From an uncultured Clostridia bacterium (GTDB lineage Bacteria > Bacillota > Clostridia > Peptostreptococcales > Anaerovoracaceae): a stretch of 64,000 nucleotides of DNA. The position numbers and the translations under genes are program-made. The stretch is taken from the NCBI GenBank assembly GCA_938009115.1, contig CALLHZ010000037.1, positions 1 through 64,000 on the forward strand, written 5' to 3'. The notes beneath the pieces were generated by a model. The model saw nothing but the letters and a program-made list of their open reading frames with translations. It was not told where the DNA came from and made no database searches. Shown one piece after another: positions 1 to 8,716 of this stretch. Position 1 is the stretch's first letter; each line of letters starts with the position of its first letter.

Positions 1-2
1 AA

Positions 3-449
<447 letters not shown>

Positions 450-468
450 GAAACGACGGAGAAGGATC

Positions 469-1791
469 ATGAATTTTATACCAGACAGCATCAGCACGCA
501 TGACAACGTGTTCGACGTGCTCAAGGAGCGCGGGTTCATCGAGCAGACCACCCATGACGAAGAGATCCGGGAACTCCTCGGCAAAGAAAAAATCAGATTC
601 TACATCGGCTTCGATCCGACGGCGGACTGTCTTCACGTGGGCCATTTTATGCAGATCATCATCATGATGTATATGCAAAAGTATGGCCATACGCCCATCG
701 TCCTCATCGGCGGAGGCACCACCATGGTCGGCGATCCCTCGGGCCGCACGGACATGCGCCAGATGATGACGCCCCAGGTGATCCGGGAAAACTGCATTCT
801 GTTCGAAGGCCTGTTCCGCAGATTTCTGGAGTTCGACGAGGCATTTATGTATACACCCTCGGGCACGACGCTGGGAAAAGGATCGGTGAACAAAGAACCG
901 GAGACCGGTAAAGCTGTTTGCGTCAACAACATCTCCTGGCTGCAGTCCCTGAATTATATCGAGTTCATCCGGGACATCGGCAAGCATTTCAGCGTCAACG
1001 CCATGCTTCGCGCCGAATGCTTCAAACAGCGTCTGGAAAAGGGTTTGTCTTTTCTGGAATTCAACTACATGCTCATGCAGTCCTATGACTTTATGGTGCT
1101 GGCCCGGGATCTGGACTGCAAAATGCAGTTCGGCGGAAACGACCAGTGGTCCAACATCCTCTTCGGCGCCGATTTGACCCGGCGGGAGTTGGACAAGCAG
1201 GTCTACGGCATGACCTTTGCCCTGCTGACGACCAGCGAAGGAAAGAAAATGGGCAAAACCCAGCAGGGCGCCCTGTGGCTGAATCCGGACAAAACATCGC
1301 CGTACGATTTCTATCAATACTGGCGGAATACGGAGGACGCCGATGTGAACAAGTGCCTGCGCATGCTCACGTTCCTTCCCATGGAGGAAGTCAACAGGCT
1401 TTCGTCTCTGGAAGGGGAGCAGATCAACACGGCCAAGGAGATCCTGGCCTACGAGGTCACCAGTCTTATCCACGGCTCCGAAGAAGCGCAGAAGGCCCAG
1501 GAGGCGGCCCGGGCCGCTTTCGGCGGCGGCGGCGATATGGAAAATGTCCCCACCACCGTTTTCGACCGGAGCCGTTTCGAAGGAGAAGGCATGGGCCTGG
1601 CGGCGCTGCTGAAAGAGTGCGGTCTGGTGTCCAGCAACGGCGAAGGCTTCCGGACCATTGAACAGGGAGGTCTGACCATCGACGGAGAAAAAGTAGCGGA
1701 CCCGAAGCGCATGATCACGACGGAAGCCTTCCGGGACGGAGCAATACTCCTCAAGAAGGGCAAGAAGACTTTTCACCGGGTGAGGATATAA
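469..1791 (+). CDS. tyrS: Tyrosyl-tRNA synthetase
   Basis: This class I synthetase charges tRNA-Tyr with tyrosine in the cytosol. The 440-residue protein carries HVGH at 56-59 (HIGH motif), GGNDQW at 222-227 and KMGKT at 260-264 (KMSKS-type loop). The last ~70 residues form the S4-like tRNA-binding domain. The ATG at 469 follows AACGACGGAGAAGG; the reading frame is open further upstream, but an earlier start would run into upp. Compared with the E. coli enzyme as I recall it, about 20 extra residues lie around 129-149, before VNNISWL. No T-box fits in the 19-base gap upstream. The gene ends at a bidirectional terminator. Confidence 0.96.
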   Translation: MNFIPDSISTHDNVFDVLKERGFIEQTTHDEEIRELLGKEKIRFYIGFDPTADCLHVGHFMQIIIMMYMQKYGHTPIVLIGGGTTMVGDPSGRTDMRQMMTPQVIRENCILFEGLFRRFLEFDEAFMYTPSGTTLGKGSVNKEPETGKAVCVNNISWLQSLNYIEFIRDIGKHFSVNAMLRAECFKQRLEKGLSFLEFNYMLMQSYDFMVLARDLDCKMQFGGNDQWSNILFGADLTRRELDKQVYGMTFALLTTSEGKKMGKTQQGALWLNPDKTSPYDFYQYWRNTEDADVNKCLRMLTFLPMEEVNRLSSLEGEQINTAKEILAYEVTSLIHGSEEAQKAQEAARAAFGGGGDMENVPTTVFDRSRFEGEGMGLAALLKECGLVSSNGEGFRTIEQGGLTIDGEKVADPKRMITTEAFRDGAILLKKGKKTFHRVRI

Positions 1792-1798
1792 AGATATC

Positions 1799-1826
1799 AA
1801 AAAGGCGGGGTCCCCCGCCTTTTTCA
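1799..1826. terminator. Bidirectional intrinsic terminator between tyrS and the EamA permease
   Basis: AAAAAGGCGGGG and CCCCGCCTTTTT are perfect inverted arms separated by TC. The A-run on one side and T-run on the other let the hairpin end transcription from both strands, matching the convergent genes around it. Confidence 0.93.
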
Positions 1827-1837
1827 ATGGACTGCTT

Positions 1838-2725
1838 TCACTGGCCGGCATCCGCTCCGGGAGACGTCTTTCCGTTCCTGTACATCAGCAGCGCCATGGT
1901 TAAAATAACGGCATAGCCCAGCATGCTCCACCGGTCGGGCATTTCTCCCAAAACGAATAAGCTGATCAGGGAAGCAAAAAGGATCTGAGAGTAAGAATAG
2001 ATCGATATATCTCTGGCCGGGGCGTGAAAAAAGGCCGCCGTGATGGAAAATTGCCCCGCGCCCGCAAACAGACCGGCAATCAGTAAAAAGCCCAGCTGTT
2101 CCCATGTCATGGCATGGTAGTCCAGCAGGAGGCCGGGCAGCAGACTGACGCAGGAAAATGCGGAAAAGAACAATACGACAAAAGTCCCGTCGATACCGGA
2201 GGCGCCCAACTTTCTGACCATCGTATAGGCCAGCCCGGCGCAAAGGCCGCCCATAAGACCGACCATCCCAGGCCAGAAGGAAACGTTTTCAAAGGACGGC
2301 TTGATGATCAGAAGACTGCCTGCAAAAGCAACGGCCACGCTGGCGGCCTGCATGCGGGTGATACGCTCCCGGAGCAGGTAATAGCTGAATATGATGGTGA
2401 AAAACGGCGAAAGCTTGTTGAGGGCCGTAGCGTCGGACAGGACGAGCCGATCCACGGAATAAAAATAGAAAAGGACGCCCAGGGTGCCAAAAAAGGCCCG
2501 AAGCACCAGGTCCCGAAGAGCGCCCCGGGGGATGCGGAACGAAGCGCTCTTGTTTCTCAGCAGGGTCAAGGCAAAGAAAAAAGAGATCAGGTTGCGAAAA
2601 AAACTTTTTTGCATGGCAGGCAGGTCGCCCGCGTATTTCACGAAAAGCGTCATGACGGCAAAAAAGAGAGAGGACAAAATGATCATGATGATGCCGGTAT
2701 AAAGATTTTTCTTAGTTTCTTCCAT
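1838..2725 (-). CDS. EamA/DMT-family membrane permease
   Basis: This is a drug/metabolite transporter superfamily protein of about 295 residues with roughly ten predicted membrane helices and two EamA repeats. The substrate cannot be told from sequence. Hydrophobic segments such as IIMIILSSLFFAVMTLFV near the N-terminus and the second-half segment QILFASLISLFVLGEMP fit the family. The ATG at 2725 (MEETKKN) is preferred over an in-frame TTG at 2773, because that TTG lies inside the -35 box of a good promoter. The leader would be only about 15 bases. The gene is monocistronic and convergent with tyrS. Confidence 0.85.
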   Translation of the reverse strand: MEETKKNLYTGIIMIILSSLFFAVMTLFVKYAGDLPAMQKSFFRNLISFFFALTLLRNKSASFRIPRGALRDLVLRAFFGTLGVLFYFYSVDRLVLSDATALNKLSPFFTIIFSYYLLRERITRMQAASVAVAFAGSLLIIKPSFENVSFWPGMVGLMGGLCAGLAYTMVRKLGASGIDGTFVVLFFSAFSCVSLLPGLLLDYHAMTWEQLGFLLIAGLFAGAGQFSITAAFFHAPARDISIYSYSQILFASLISLFVLGEMPDRWSMLGYAVILTMALLMYRNGKTSPGADAGQ

Positions 2726-2745
2726 GATTGTCACACACGACATCA

Positions 2746-2773
2746 ATATTAGACCAATCGTCGAAATTGTCAA
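2746..2773 (-). promoter_or_regulatory. Promoter for the EamA permease
   Basis: On the minus strand TTGACA (2773-2768) is followed after 16 bases by TAATAT (2751-2746). Expected transcription start is just upstream of the ATG at 2725. Confidence 0.65.
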
Positions 2774-2837
2774 CCGGCGGGAACTTTTTCGGCCGGACCG
2801 CGTCTAAAGGTATAGTGTCCGGTCTTTTCAGAAGGGA

Positions 2838-2866
2838 TTGACCTGTACTATAAAGAATAGTACACT
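2838..2866 (+). promoter_or_regulatory. Promoter of the ABC transporter operon
   Basis: TTGACC (2838-2843) and TACACT (2861-2866) are separated by 17 bases. The spacer is almost entirely occupied by a perfect dyad listed separately, so the promoter is probably regulated. Confidence 0.55.
2844..2864. promoter_or_regulatory. Operator-like dyad between -35 and -10
   Basis: The arms TGTACTAT and ATAGTACA are perfect 8-base inverted repeats around AAAGA. The placement between the promoter elements is what a repressor or a MerR/GntR-type regulator would use. No regulator gene is adjacent. Confidence 0.6.
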
Positions 2867-2915
2867 TGGAATGCCGGCCTCACCGGCAAGCCGCTATGAC
2901 ACAAGGAACGGACGT

Positions 2916-3644
2916 ATGACGAACAGCAACGACAAACCGTTGATCCGGGTGGATCACATACGAAAAATATACAGGATGGGCCAGGAGAAAGTCGTGGCCC
3001 TGGACGATGTGAGCCTCGACATTCAAAAGGGCGAGATGGTTTGTTTTCTTGGAACCTCCGGCTCCGGTAAATCTACCTTCCTGAATATGGTGGCGGGCCT
3101 GGAAAAGCCCACCCGGGGCGAGATCTGGATCGGCGGCATTCCGATCCACAAGCTGAACGAGACCCAGGTGACCTTGTTTCGGCAGAAAAACATCGGCTTT
3201 ATATTCCAGGCCTATCATCTGATCCCCAGCATGACAGCTCTGGAGAACGTCACCATCCCGCTGACCTTTCGGGGGGTGGAAAAGTCCAAACGGCTCAAGG
3301 CCGGCAAGGCGGCTCTGAAGTCCGTCGGCCTGGAAGGCTACGACAACCGAAAGCCCTCCCAGATGTCCGGTGGCCAGCAGCAGCGGGTGGGCATCGCCCG
3401 TGCCCTGGTGGGAAATCCCAAGATCCTTTTTGCCGACGAGCCTACCGGTAATCTGGATTCCAACACGACGAAGGAAGTGATGCAGATCATCGTGGAGCAG
3501 GCGCGCCGCCACGGCATGACGCTCATCCTGGTCTCCCACGACCGGACCATCGCCGAATATGCAGACACGATCCTCACCATACAGGATGGAAATATCGTAA
3601 ACAGGGAAGTCAGAAGGAGAAGAGATGAAACAAATGAGCAGTAG
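2916..3644 (+). CDS. MacB/LolD-like ABC transporter ATP-binding protein
   Basis: This 242-residue cytosolic ATPase powers the FtsX-type permease encoded two genes downstream. It has Walker A GTSGSGKST at 46-54, the Q-loop at Gln98, signature MSGGQ at 150-154, Walker B ILFADEP at 170-176 and the switch His208. GNLDS after Walker B is typical of the MacB/LolD/FtsE branch. The ATG at 2916 is chosen for the AAGGAACG site upstream; an in-frame TTG at 2838 falls in the -35 box. The end overlaps the next gene by 20 bases, so translation is probably coupled. The substrate is unknown. Confidence 0.93.
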   Translation: MTNSNDKPLIRVDHIRKIYRMGQEKVVALDDVSLDIQKGEMVCFLGTSGSGKSTFLNMVAGLEKPTRGEIWIGGIPIHKLNETQVTLFRQKNIGFIFQAYHLIPSMTALENVTIPLTFRGVEKSKRLKAGKAALKSVGLEGYDNRKPSQMSGGQQQRVGIARALVGNPKILFADEPTGNLDSNTTKEVMQIIVEQARRHGMTLILVSHDRTIAEYADTILTIQDGNIVNREVRRRRDETNEQ

Positions 3645-5604
3645 CAGGAGGAATCGGATCGGCCTGATGCTGGCGATCGTATTATTGGTCGCAGGGATTG
3701 CGCCGGTTGCAGCCTTTGGCGCGGACTCCATCAGCATCAGCCATACGGCAGGTTTTGACGCGGTGCAGGGCGACAGTCTGGTATTTATTACCGTGGACGC
3801 CACGGTGCTGTCCGGCACCGGCGACTACAAACTGACGCTCACCGCGGGGGACAGCGATATCACGGTCACCTCGGGGGACAGCGGCGTGTTTGCCGGCGGC
3901 ACGGACCAGTCGGCCACCTTTGCCGTGAAGGTCGATAAAAAGGCTTCCGTGGGAGACCATACGCTGACCGTAAAAGTACTTGCATCTCCCGGTGGCGCAC
4001 TCATCAATCAACGGGATATTACGCTGGATGTGGCGCGGAACCAGGATGGCTATTCCTCTCTGGGCGGCGCTGCTTTCGACGTGACCTATTCGGTTGCCGG
4101 CGGCAACACGATGGCAGCGGGCCAGACTCAGACCCTTCGGCTTTCTTTGTTCAACCGGGGCAACACAGCCATTAAAAACGCCAGGATCAGCCTGACGCTG
4201 CCCGACGGCCTTTCCATCGCCAGCGGCGCCGCCACGATCAATGTGGGATATTTGTCCATCGGCAGCACGTACGTGGCGGAGTATCCCATCGCCGCGGACA
4301 GCGACCTGGAGAGCAAAAGCTATCCCGTGACTGTGCAGATATCCGGCCTGAACACCTCCAACACCGAAATCAGCCTGGACGAGACCGTCTATGTGCCGGT
4401 GGTCGGCTCCGGCGGTTCGGGCGATCTGGACCTGGAGATCACCGGCGTGCAGTCTCCGGAATCCGTGTCCGCCGGCAGCGACTTTTCGGTATCCTTCACC
4501 GTGACCAACAAGAGCGCTTATGACGCGGTCAATGTGAAGGCGGAGCTGAAGGTCCCCGAGGGCGTGATCAATAAAACCAAGAATGTGTTCCTGATTTCCA
4601 GACTGGCGCCGGGGGCCTCTCAAGTTTGCACTGTCACCCTGAACGCGCGTCAGGGCGGCGAATATGCGCTGTTTGAGATTTCGGCGGGCAGCGCCGACGA
4701 CACTCAGAAAGTATCCCAGTACGGCGGCACCATGATCCAGGGCGGCGGAGGCGGAACAAACCCGCAGCTGATGGTCTCAGCCTACGGTTACGGCGGTCAG
4801 CCCGTCCGGGCCGGCGGTGAATTCAACCTGTCCCTGACTTTGAACAACACCAGCTCGGGCACGGCGCTGCAGAACATCAAAGTCACCGTTACCAGCGACG
4901 ACAGCGCCTTCCTGCCCGTGGGCACCAGCAATGCTTTTTACGTGTCTTCGATCCCGGCCAGCAGCACCTTCACTCACCAGATGCGCCTGGCGGCCAAAAA
5001 AGATGCCGAGCAGCGCACCAGCACGGTAACGGTCACCATGAGCTACGAAGACACCGCCGGCGGGACCTATACGGCCAGCGACATCATTTCCATCCCCGTG
5101 ATCCAGGAAACAAGACTGGTGATCGACGAGATCCTGGATCCCGGCTATCTCACGGCGGACCAGATGGGTTACTTGAACGTGAACTATTATAATATGGGAA
5201 AAACCCAGCTCTCCAATCTTCGGGTGACGACGGAAGGCGATTTTACAGTGGAAGGCTCCGCTACGATGTATGTGGGGAACATGGCCTCGGGCAAGAGCGA
5301 TTATTACAGCGTCAACTTTTTCCCCAATGGCCCCGGTCCGCTGAACGGCAAAGTGACGTTTACGTTTGAGGATGCCGCAGGCGTGGAGCAGGTCATCGAG
5401 AAAACCTTTACTTTCCAGGTTGGCGAGGCCATGGTTTGGGAAGAAGATCCCAATATGCCCCAGCCGGAAATGCCTGCCGCCGGCATGAGCACATGGAAGG
5501 TGTTGGCCATCATGATCGCAGGCGCCGCCGCGGTCTTTGGCACCGTCAAATACAGGAAAAGAAAAAAGCTGATCAGGGACGAGGAGTTTGATCTGAATGA
5601 ATAA
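3625..5604 (+). CDS. Large anchored extracellular protein (COG1361/NEW3-like repeats)
   Basis: The 659-residue protein has a clear signal peptide (basic start, then hydrophobic to about residue 32), a long Gly/Ser/Thr-rich exported region and a C-terminal membrane helix at about 625-642 followed by KYRKRKK. The exported part contains several similar beta-sandwich-like modules; phrases such as AGGEFNLSLTLNN and AGSDFSVSFTVTN recur, as in NEW3/CARDB-type domains of COG1361 S-layer-like proteins. It sits between the ATPase and permease genes, overlapping both, where Gram-negative MacB systems would have a membrane-fusion protein. A role as extracellular partner of the transporter is inference. 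Confidence 0.8.
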   Translation: MKQMSSSRRNRIGLMLAIVLLVAGIAPVAAFGADSISISHTAGFDAVQGDSLVFITVDATVLSGTGDYKLTLTAGDSDITVTSGDSGVFAGGTDQSATFAVKVDKKASVGDHTLTVKVLASPGGALINQRDITLDVARNQDGYSSLGGAAFDVTYSVAGGNTMAAGQTQTLRLSLFNRGNTAIKNARISLTLPDGLSIASGAATINVGYLSIGSTYVAEYPIAADSDLESKSYPVTVQISGLNTSNTEISLDETVYVPVVGSGGSGDLDLEITGVQSPESVSAGSDFSVSFTVTNKSAYDAVNVKAELKVPEGVINKTKNVFLISRLAPGASQVCTVTLNARQGGEYALFEISAGSADDTQKVSQYGGTMIQGGGGGTNPQLMVSAYGYGGQPVRAGGEFNLSLTLNNTSSGTALQNIKVTVTSDDSAFLPVGTSNAFYVSSIPASSTFTHQMRLAAKKDAEQRTSTVTVTMSYEDTAGGTYTASDIISIPVIQETRLVIDEILDPGYLTADQMGYLNVNYYNMGKTQLSNLRVTTEGDFTVEGSATMYVGNMASGKSDYYSVNFFPNGPGPLNGKVTFTFEDAAGVEQVIEKTFTFQVGEAMVWEEDPNMPQPEMPAAGMSTWKVLAIMIAGAAAVFGTVKYRKRKKLIRDEEFDLNE

Positions 5605-6916
5605 CAGGGACATCATCGAGCTGTGCGCAGGAAACCTTCTTCGCAGGAGGACCCGGACTATATTGGCCATCATCGGCGTGGTCGTGGGCACCTGTGCTAT
5701 CGTTGTGATGCTCTCCATCGGGTTCGGCCTCAGCGCCAACTACCAGGAGCAGATCGAGTCCTACGGCAACCTTCATACGGTTCAGGTGTACAGCTACGGA
5801 CGGGGCATGGATTCCTCGGGAAAAACCACCGAACTGGACGATAAGACTATCGCTTCCATTGAGGCCATTCCCGGCGTCACATCGGTGACGCCGGTGATCG
5901 AGCAGTATCTGACTTTGGCGATCGGGCGCATGGTCTGCAATACGTCGGTGTACGGGATCCGGCCGGAAACCATGGAGACCTTCGGTTTTGAGGTGGCCGA
6001 GGGGAGATTGCTGGAGGCTGGCGACAAGTATGCCGTGGTATTCGGACGCAATGTGGCCAGCTGGTTCTATAATCCCCGGCAGCAGCAGGGCGCGGGCTGG
6101 GGCAGCGGCGAGCCTACAGTGGACGTGATCACCACGGACCTGATCCTGACGGGTGACTGGAGCTATGGAACACCCCAGGAAGGAGAAGGCGAGATCCGTT
6201 ATGAAACATACAAAGGGCAGGGAGTAGGCCTGCTGGCGGCGGAAAATGACGAGTCCTCCTACCGGGCCTATATGAGTTTGGATGCCCTGAAGGACATTCA
6301 GACAGAGATACGGAAGGCCAACGGCGAAGTGATCACCGGCGGAAAGATGACCTATCAGCAGGCGCTGGTGTATGTGGATGACATCAACGATGTGTCCGCT
6401 GTGTGTGACGTGATCCGGGATGAAATGGGGTTTGAAACTTACAGCCTCAACGACTGGCTGGAAAGCATGAAGGAAACGGCGGCCATGATCCAGGGAATCC
6501 TGGGAGGCATCGGCGCCATTTCTCTCCTGGTGGCAGCCCTGGGCATTGCCAATACCATGATCATGTCCATCTACGAGAGGACCCGGGAGATCGGTGTCAT
6601 GAAGGTCATCGGCGCCAACCTGCGGGACATTCGCAAGATGTTCCTGCTGGAAGCCGGCATGATCGGATTTTTAGGAGGCCTGGCCGGGCTGATCTTCAGC
6701 TATATCATTTCACTGATGCTCAACACCGTTCTGCTGCCCTTTATGCAGGGCTTCCTGGGATCCATGGGAAGCAGCGGATCTGTCGTGTCGGTGATCCCCT
6801 TTTGGGTGAGCGGCAGCGCGCTGTTGTTCGCCACCTTCATCGGCCTGGCTTCTGGGTACTATCCCGCCCAGCGGGCTATGAATCTGTCGGCGCTGGAAGG
6901 ACTTAAAAATGAATAG
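5597..6916 (+). CDS. MacB/FtsX-type ABC transporter permease
   Basis: This 439-residue membrane protein has the MacB topology. There is one N-terminal helix at about 19-41, a large extracellular MacB_PCD-like domain, and three C-terminal helices at about 297-325, 350-380 and 398-425. The segment YERTREIGVMKVIGA is the conserved FtsX coupling region that meets the ATPase. It overlaps the preceding gene by 8 bases and closes the three-gene operon. No terminator is obvious; the rplM promoter starts 6 bases after the stop. Such systems export peptides, antibiotics or lipoproteins, or act in envelope sensing; nothing here identifies the cargo. Confidence 0.9.
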   Translation: MNNRDIIELCAGNLLRRRTRTILAIIGVVVGTCAIVVMLSIGFGLSANYQEQIESYGNLHTVQVYSYGRGMDSSGKTTELDDKTIASIEAIPGVTSVTPVIEQYLTLAIGRMVCNTSVYGIRPETMETFGFEVAEGRLLEAGDKYAVVFGRNVASWFYNPRQQQGAGWGSGEPTVDVITTDLILTGDWSYGTPQEGEGEIRYETYKGQGVGLLAAENDESSYRAYMSLDALKDIQTEIRKANGEVITGGKMTYQQALVYVDDINDVSAVCDVIRDEMGFETYSLNDWLESMKETAAMIQGILGGIGAISLLVAALGIANTMIMSIYERTREIGVMKVIGANLRDIRKMFLLEAGMIGFLGGLAGLIFSYIISLMLNTVLLPFMQGFLGSMGSSGSVVSVIPFWVSGSALLFATFIGLASGYYPAQRAMNLSALEGLKNE

Positions 6917-6922
6917 TTTTGC

Positions 6923-6951
6923 TTGACATTTCAAGCACTCTGGATTATCAT
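6923..6951 (+). promoter_or_regulatory. rplM-rpsI promoter
   Basis: TTGACA (6923-6928) and TATCAT (6946-6951) are separated by exactly 17 bases. This is a near-consensus housekeeping promoter directly ahead of the structured ribosomal protein leader. Confidence 0.85.
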
Positions 6952-6952
6952 A

Positions 6953-7108
6953 ACCTTTGCGCCGCAGCATCGGCGCAAGTTTTCAAAGGTACAGGCAGCT
7001 CTGCTGCCGCGGCCGAGCAGTTACCGTTGCAGTGCTGAAACCGATGAGCGACACTCATCAGAGTAGGCGCCGAACCGGATGGATATCCATCCCAGTAGGC
7101 AAGGAGGT
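6953..7108 (+). ncRNA. Structured mRNA leader of rplM-rpsI (L13-leader-like)
   Basis: The roughly 155-base untranslated leader holds several strong hairpins. TTGCGCCG (6957-6964) pairs with CGGCGCAA (6971-6978). ACCTTTG (6953-6959) can alternatively pair with CAAAGGT (6984-6990). GGCAGC/GCTGCC lies at 6994-7008 and GATGAG/CTCATC at 7043-7059. GGATGGATATCCATCC (7077-7092) is a palindrome just before the Shine-Dalgarno site. Firmicute rplM leaders are known to be bound by L13 for autoregulation. I infer that role here from position and structure only, since I cannot run the covariance model. Confidence 0.55.
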
Positions 7109-7112
7109 CCAA

Positions 7113-7541
7113 ATGTCATCTTACATTGCAAAGCCTTCCGAAATCGAAAGAAAGTGGTACGTGCTGGACGCAGAGGGAAAAACTCTGGGACGCCTGGCAT
7201 CAGAAGCCGCTTCGATCCTTCGCGGAAAGAAAAAGCCCACCTACACTCCGTTTCTGGATACCGGCGATTACGTGATCGTGATCAACGCAGAACGGATCGA
7301 AGTGACAGGGAAGAAGAGAAAAGAAAAAGTTTACAAGCACCACACCGGCTATCCCGGCGGCCTTCGCGAAACCACCTTCGAAAAGCTGCAGGCCAAGAAA
7401 CCCGATGAGATCATCCGTCACGCCATCAAAGGCATGATGCCCAAAGGGCCCCTTGGCAGACAGATGTATAAGAAGCTGAAGGTGTATGCAGGTCCGGAAC
7501 ACAAGCACGAAGCTCAAAAACCGGAAATCTGGAATTTCTAA
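7113..7541 (+). CDS. rplM: 50S ribosomal protein L13
   Basis: L13 is an early-assembling large-subunit protein. The 142-residue length is exactly that of the family. Recognisable segments are [17 protein letters not shown] near the N-terminus, [12 protein letters not shown] in the middle, and [20 protein letters not shown] with [12 protein letters not shown] near the end. The start at 7113 is fixed by the AAGGAGG site just upstream; the open frame before it covers the leader RNA. It is followed by rpsI after 18 bases, the usual pair. Confidence 0.98.
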   Translation: MSSYIAKPSEIERKWYVLDAEGKTLGRLASEAASILRGKKKPTYTPFLDTGDYVIVINAERIEVTGKKRKEKVYKHHTGYPGGLRETTFEKLQAKKPDEIIRHAIKGMMPKGPLGRQMYKKLKVYAGPEHKHEAQKPEIWNF

Positions 7542-7559
7542 GCGAAGGGAGAAACTGAA

Positions 7560-7952
7560 ATGGCCAAAATGCAATACTGCGGAACAGGCAGAAGAAAATC
7601 TTCCGTTGCCAGAGTACGACTGATTCCCGGCAAAGGAAGCATCACCATCAATAAAAAAGATTTGAACGACTACTTCGGCATGGAGATCCTCAAGAGCGAA
7701 GTCAGAAGGCCTCTGGGTCTTGTGAGCGCCGAAGGAAAATTCGATGTGGTCGCCACTGTCCACGGCGGCGGATTCACCGGTCAGGCCGGCGCCCTGCGCC
7801 ACGGCATTTCCAGAGCTCTTTGCGAAGCGGATCCCGAGAACCGCGCTGCGCTCAAAGCTGCGGGTTTCCTTACCAGAGACCCCAGAATGACGGAGCGCAA
7901 AAAGTACGGCTTAAAGAAAGCCAGAAGAGCGTCCCAGTTCAGCAAGAGATAA
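7560..7952 (+). CDS. rpsI: 30S ribosomal protein S9
   Basis: S9 is a small-subunit head protein whose C-terminal tail reaches the P-site tRNA. The 130-residue sequence has [16 protein letters not shown] at the start, [19 protein letters not shown] in the middle and the basic tail ending in SQFSKR. Length and tail are normal. It is cotranscribed with rplM and followed by an intrinsic terminator. Confidence 0.98.
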   Translation: MAKMQYCGTGRRKSSVARVRLIPGKGSITINKKDLNDYFGMEILKSEVRRPLGLVSAEGKFDVVATVHGGGFTGQAGALRHGISRALCEADPENRAALKAAGFLTRDPRMTERKKYGLKKARRASQFSKR

Positions 7953-7980
7953 TCCTGCCGATCTATACAGACATGCAAAC

Positions 7981-8008
7981 ATCCCGCAGCTTGCTGCGGG
8001 ATTTGTAT
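7981..8008 (+). terminator. Terminator after rpsI
   Basis: ATCCCGCAGC and GCTGCGGGAT are perfect arms around TT, followed by TTGTATT. The T-rich tail runs straight into the -35 box of the purine operon promoter. Confidence 0.85.
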
Positions 8009-8037
8009 TGACAGAAGAGAAGATGTCGGGATATAAT
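8008..8037 (+). promoter_or_regulatory. Purine operon promoter
   Basis: TTGACA (8008-8013) and TATAAT (8032-8037) are both perfect consensus with an 18-base spacer. A strong constitutive promoter fits control by the downstream riboswitch. Confidence 0.88.
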
Positions 8038-8057
8038 CATCGCATAATTTGAATGTT

Positions 8058-8130
8058 TTTTGTGACTGACGGATCAGTGGTTACCACAAGGGAGCAAAAA
8101 ACAGAACCGAAATGCCGACCGTCTGGGCAG
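8058..8130 (+). ncRNA. ZTP (ZMP/pfl) riboswitch aptamer
   Basis: The leader contains GTGACTGACGG, then the GGTTACCACAAGGGAGCA block, then after a short linker GCCGACCGTCTGGGC. These match the conserved elements of the pfl/ZTP riboswitch, which binds ZMP (AICAR monophosphate) or ZTP and turns on purine and one-carbon genes when 10-formyl-THF is short. It precedes purE, a known context for this class. The 3' GGGC of the aptamer is shared with the terminator stem that follows, giving a transcriptional ON switch. Recognition is by eye. Confidence 0.88.
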
Positions 8131-8175
8131 TCCTATGTGGCAATCCTTGTGATGCCATAGGACTGTCCTTTTATT
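8125..8175 (+). terminator. Riboswitch-controlled terminator ahead of purE
   Basis: GGGCAGTCCTAT (8125-8136) pairs with ATAGGACTGTCC (8157-8168), with one G-U pair. GGCA/TGCC extends the stem beyond a two-base bulge. TTTTATTTATT follows. The first four bases also belong to the aptamer's 3' element, so ligand binding and termination exclude each other. Confidence 0.88.
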
Positions 8176-8197
8176 TATTGGAAAAGAGGGGGAGCAA

Positions 8198-8692
8198 ATG
8201 AAAAAAATCGCAGTGATCATGGGAAGCGTCAGCGATCTGCCGGTGGTGGAAAAAGCCCTGGCGGTGCTTCGAGCCTACGGTGTTCCTTTCAGCGTGCGGG
8301 TGCTTTCAGCTCACCGGACGCCCAAGGCGGCCCAGGCCTTCGCGGAGTCTGCCAGAAGCGAAGGCTACGGCGTGCTGATCGCCGCCGCCGGCAAAGCCGC
8401 CCACCTGGCCGGCGCCCTGGCCGCCAACACCACCCTGCCCGTGATCGGGCTTCCCGTCAAGTCTTCCGAATTGGATGGACTTGACGCTTTGTTTTCCACG
8501 GTGCAAATGCCTTCGGGGATCCCGGTGGCGACGGTAGCCATCAACGGCGGCGCCAATGCGGCGCTGCTGGCTGTTCAGATCCTGGCCGTGGAAGACGCAG
8601 ATCTCGCCGGGCGTCTTGGGGAAGCGCGGCGGGCGGCAGAAGAAGAGTTGGCGGAAAAAGATCGGGAGATCGCGCAGCAGTTAAGTGAATGA
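8198..8692 (+). CDS. purE: 5-(carboxyamino)imidazole ribonucleotide mutase
   Basis: PurE converts N5-CAIR to CAIR in purine synthesis. The 164-residue protein begins with [12 protein letters not shown] and has [10 protein letters not shown] (catalytic His region) and [10 protein letters not shown]. The later [14 protein letters not shown] is class I-like. Class I enzymes normally need PurK to make N5-CAIR; purK is not in this window. The start is preceded by AGAGGGGGAGC. It is the first gene of the nine-gene purine operon and is directly under riboswitch control. Confidence 0.95.
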   Translation: MKKIAVIMGSVSDLPVVEKALAVLRAYGVPFSVRVLSAHRTPKAAQAFAESARSEGYGVLIAAAGKAAHLAGALAANTTLPVIGLPVKSSELDGLDALFSTVQMPSGIPVATVAINGGANAALLAVQILAVEDADLAGRLGEARRAAEEELAEKDREIAQQLSE

Positions 8693-8716
8693 AGGGAACT
8701 TGTCAGGGAGGCTGTC

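Noticed and set aside
2771..2773. TTG start giving a 311-residue EamA protein
   Set aside because: This TTG forms part of the -35 box of the promoter, so it would not be transcribed.
6952..7110. Possible tRNA in the rplM leader
   Set aside because: There are several hairpins but no cloverleaf with a matching acceptor stem, T-loop or anticodon arm.
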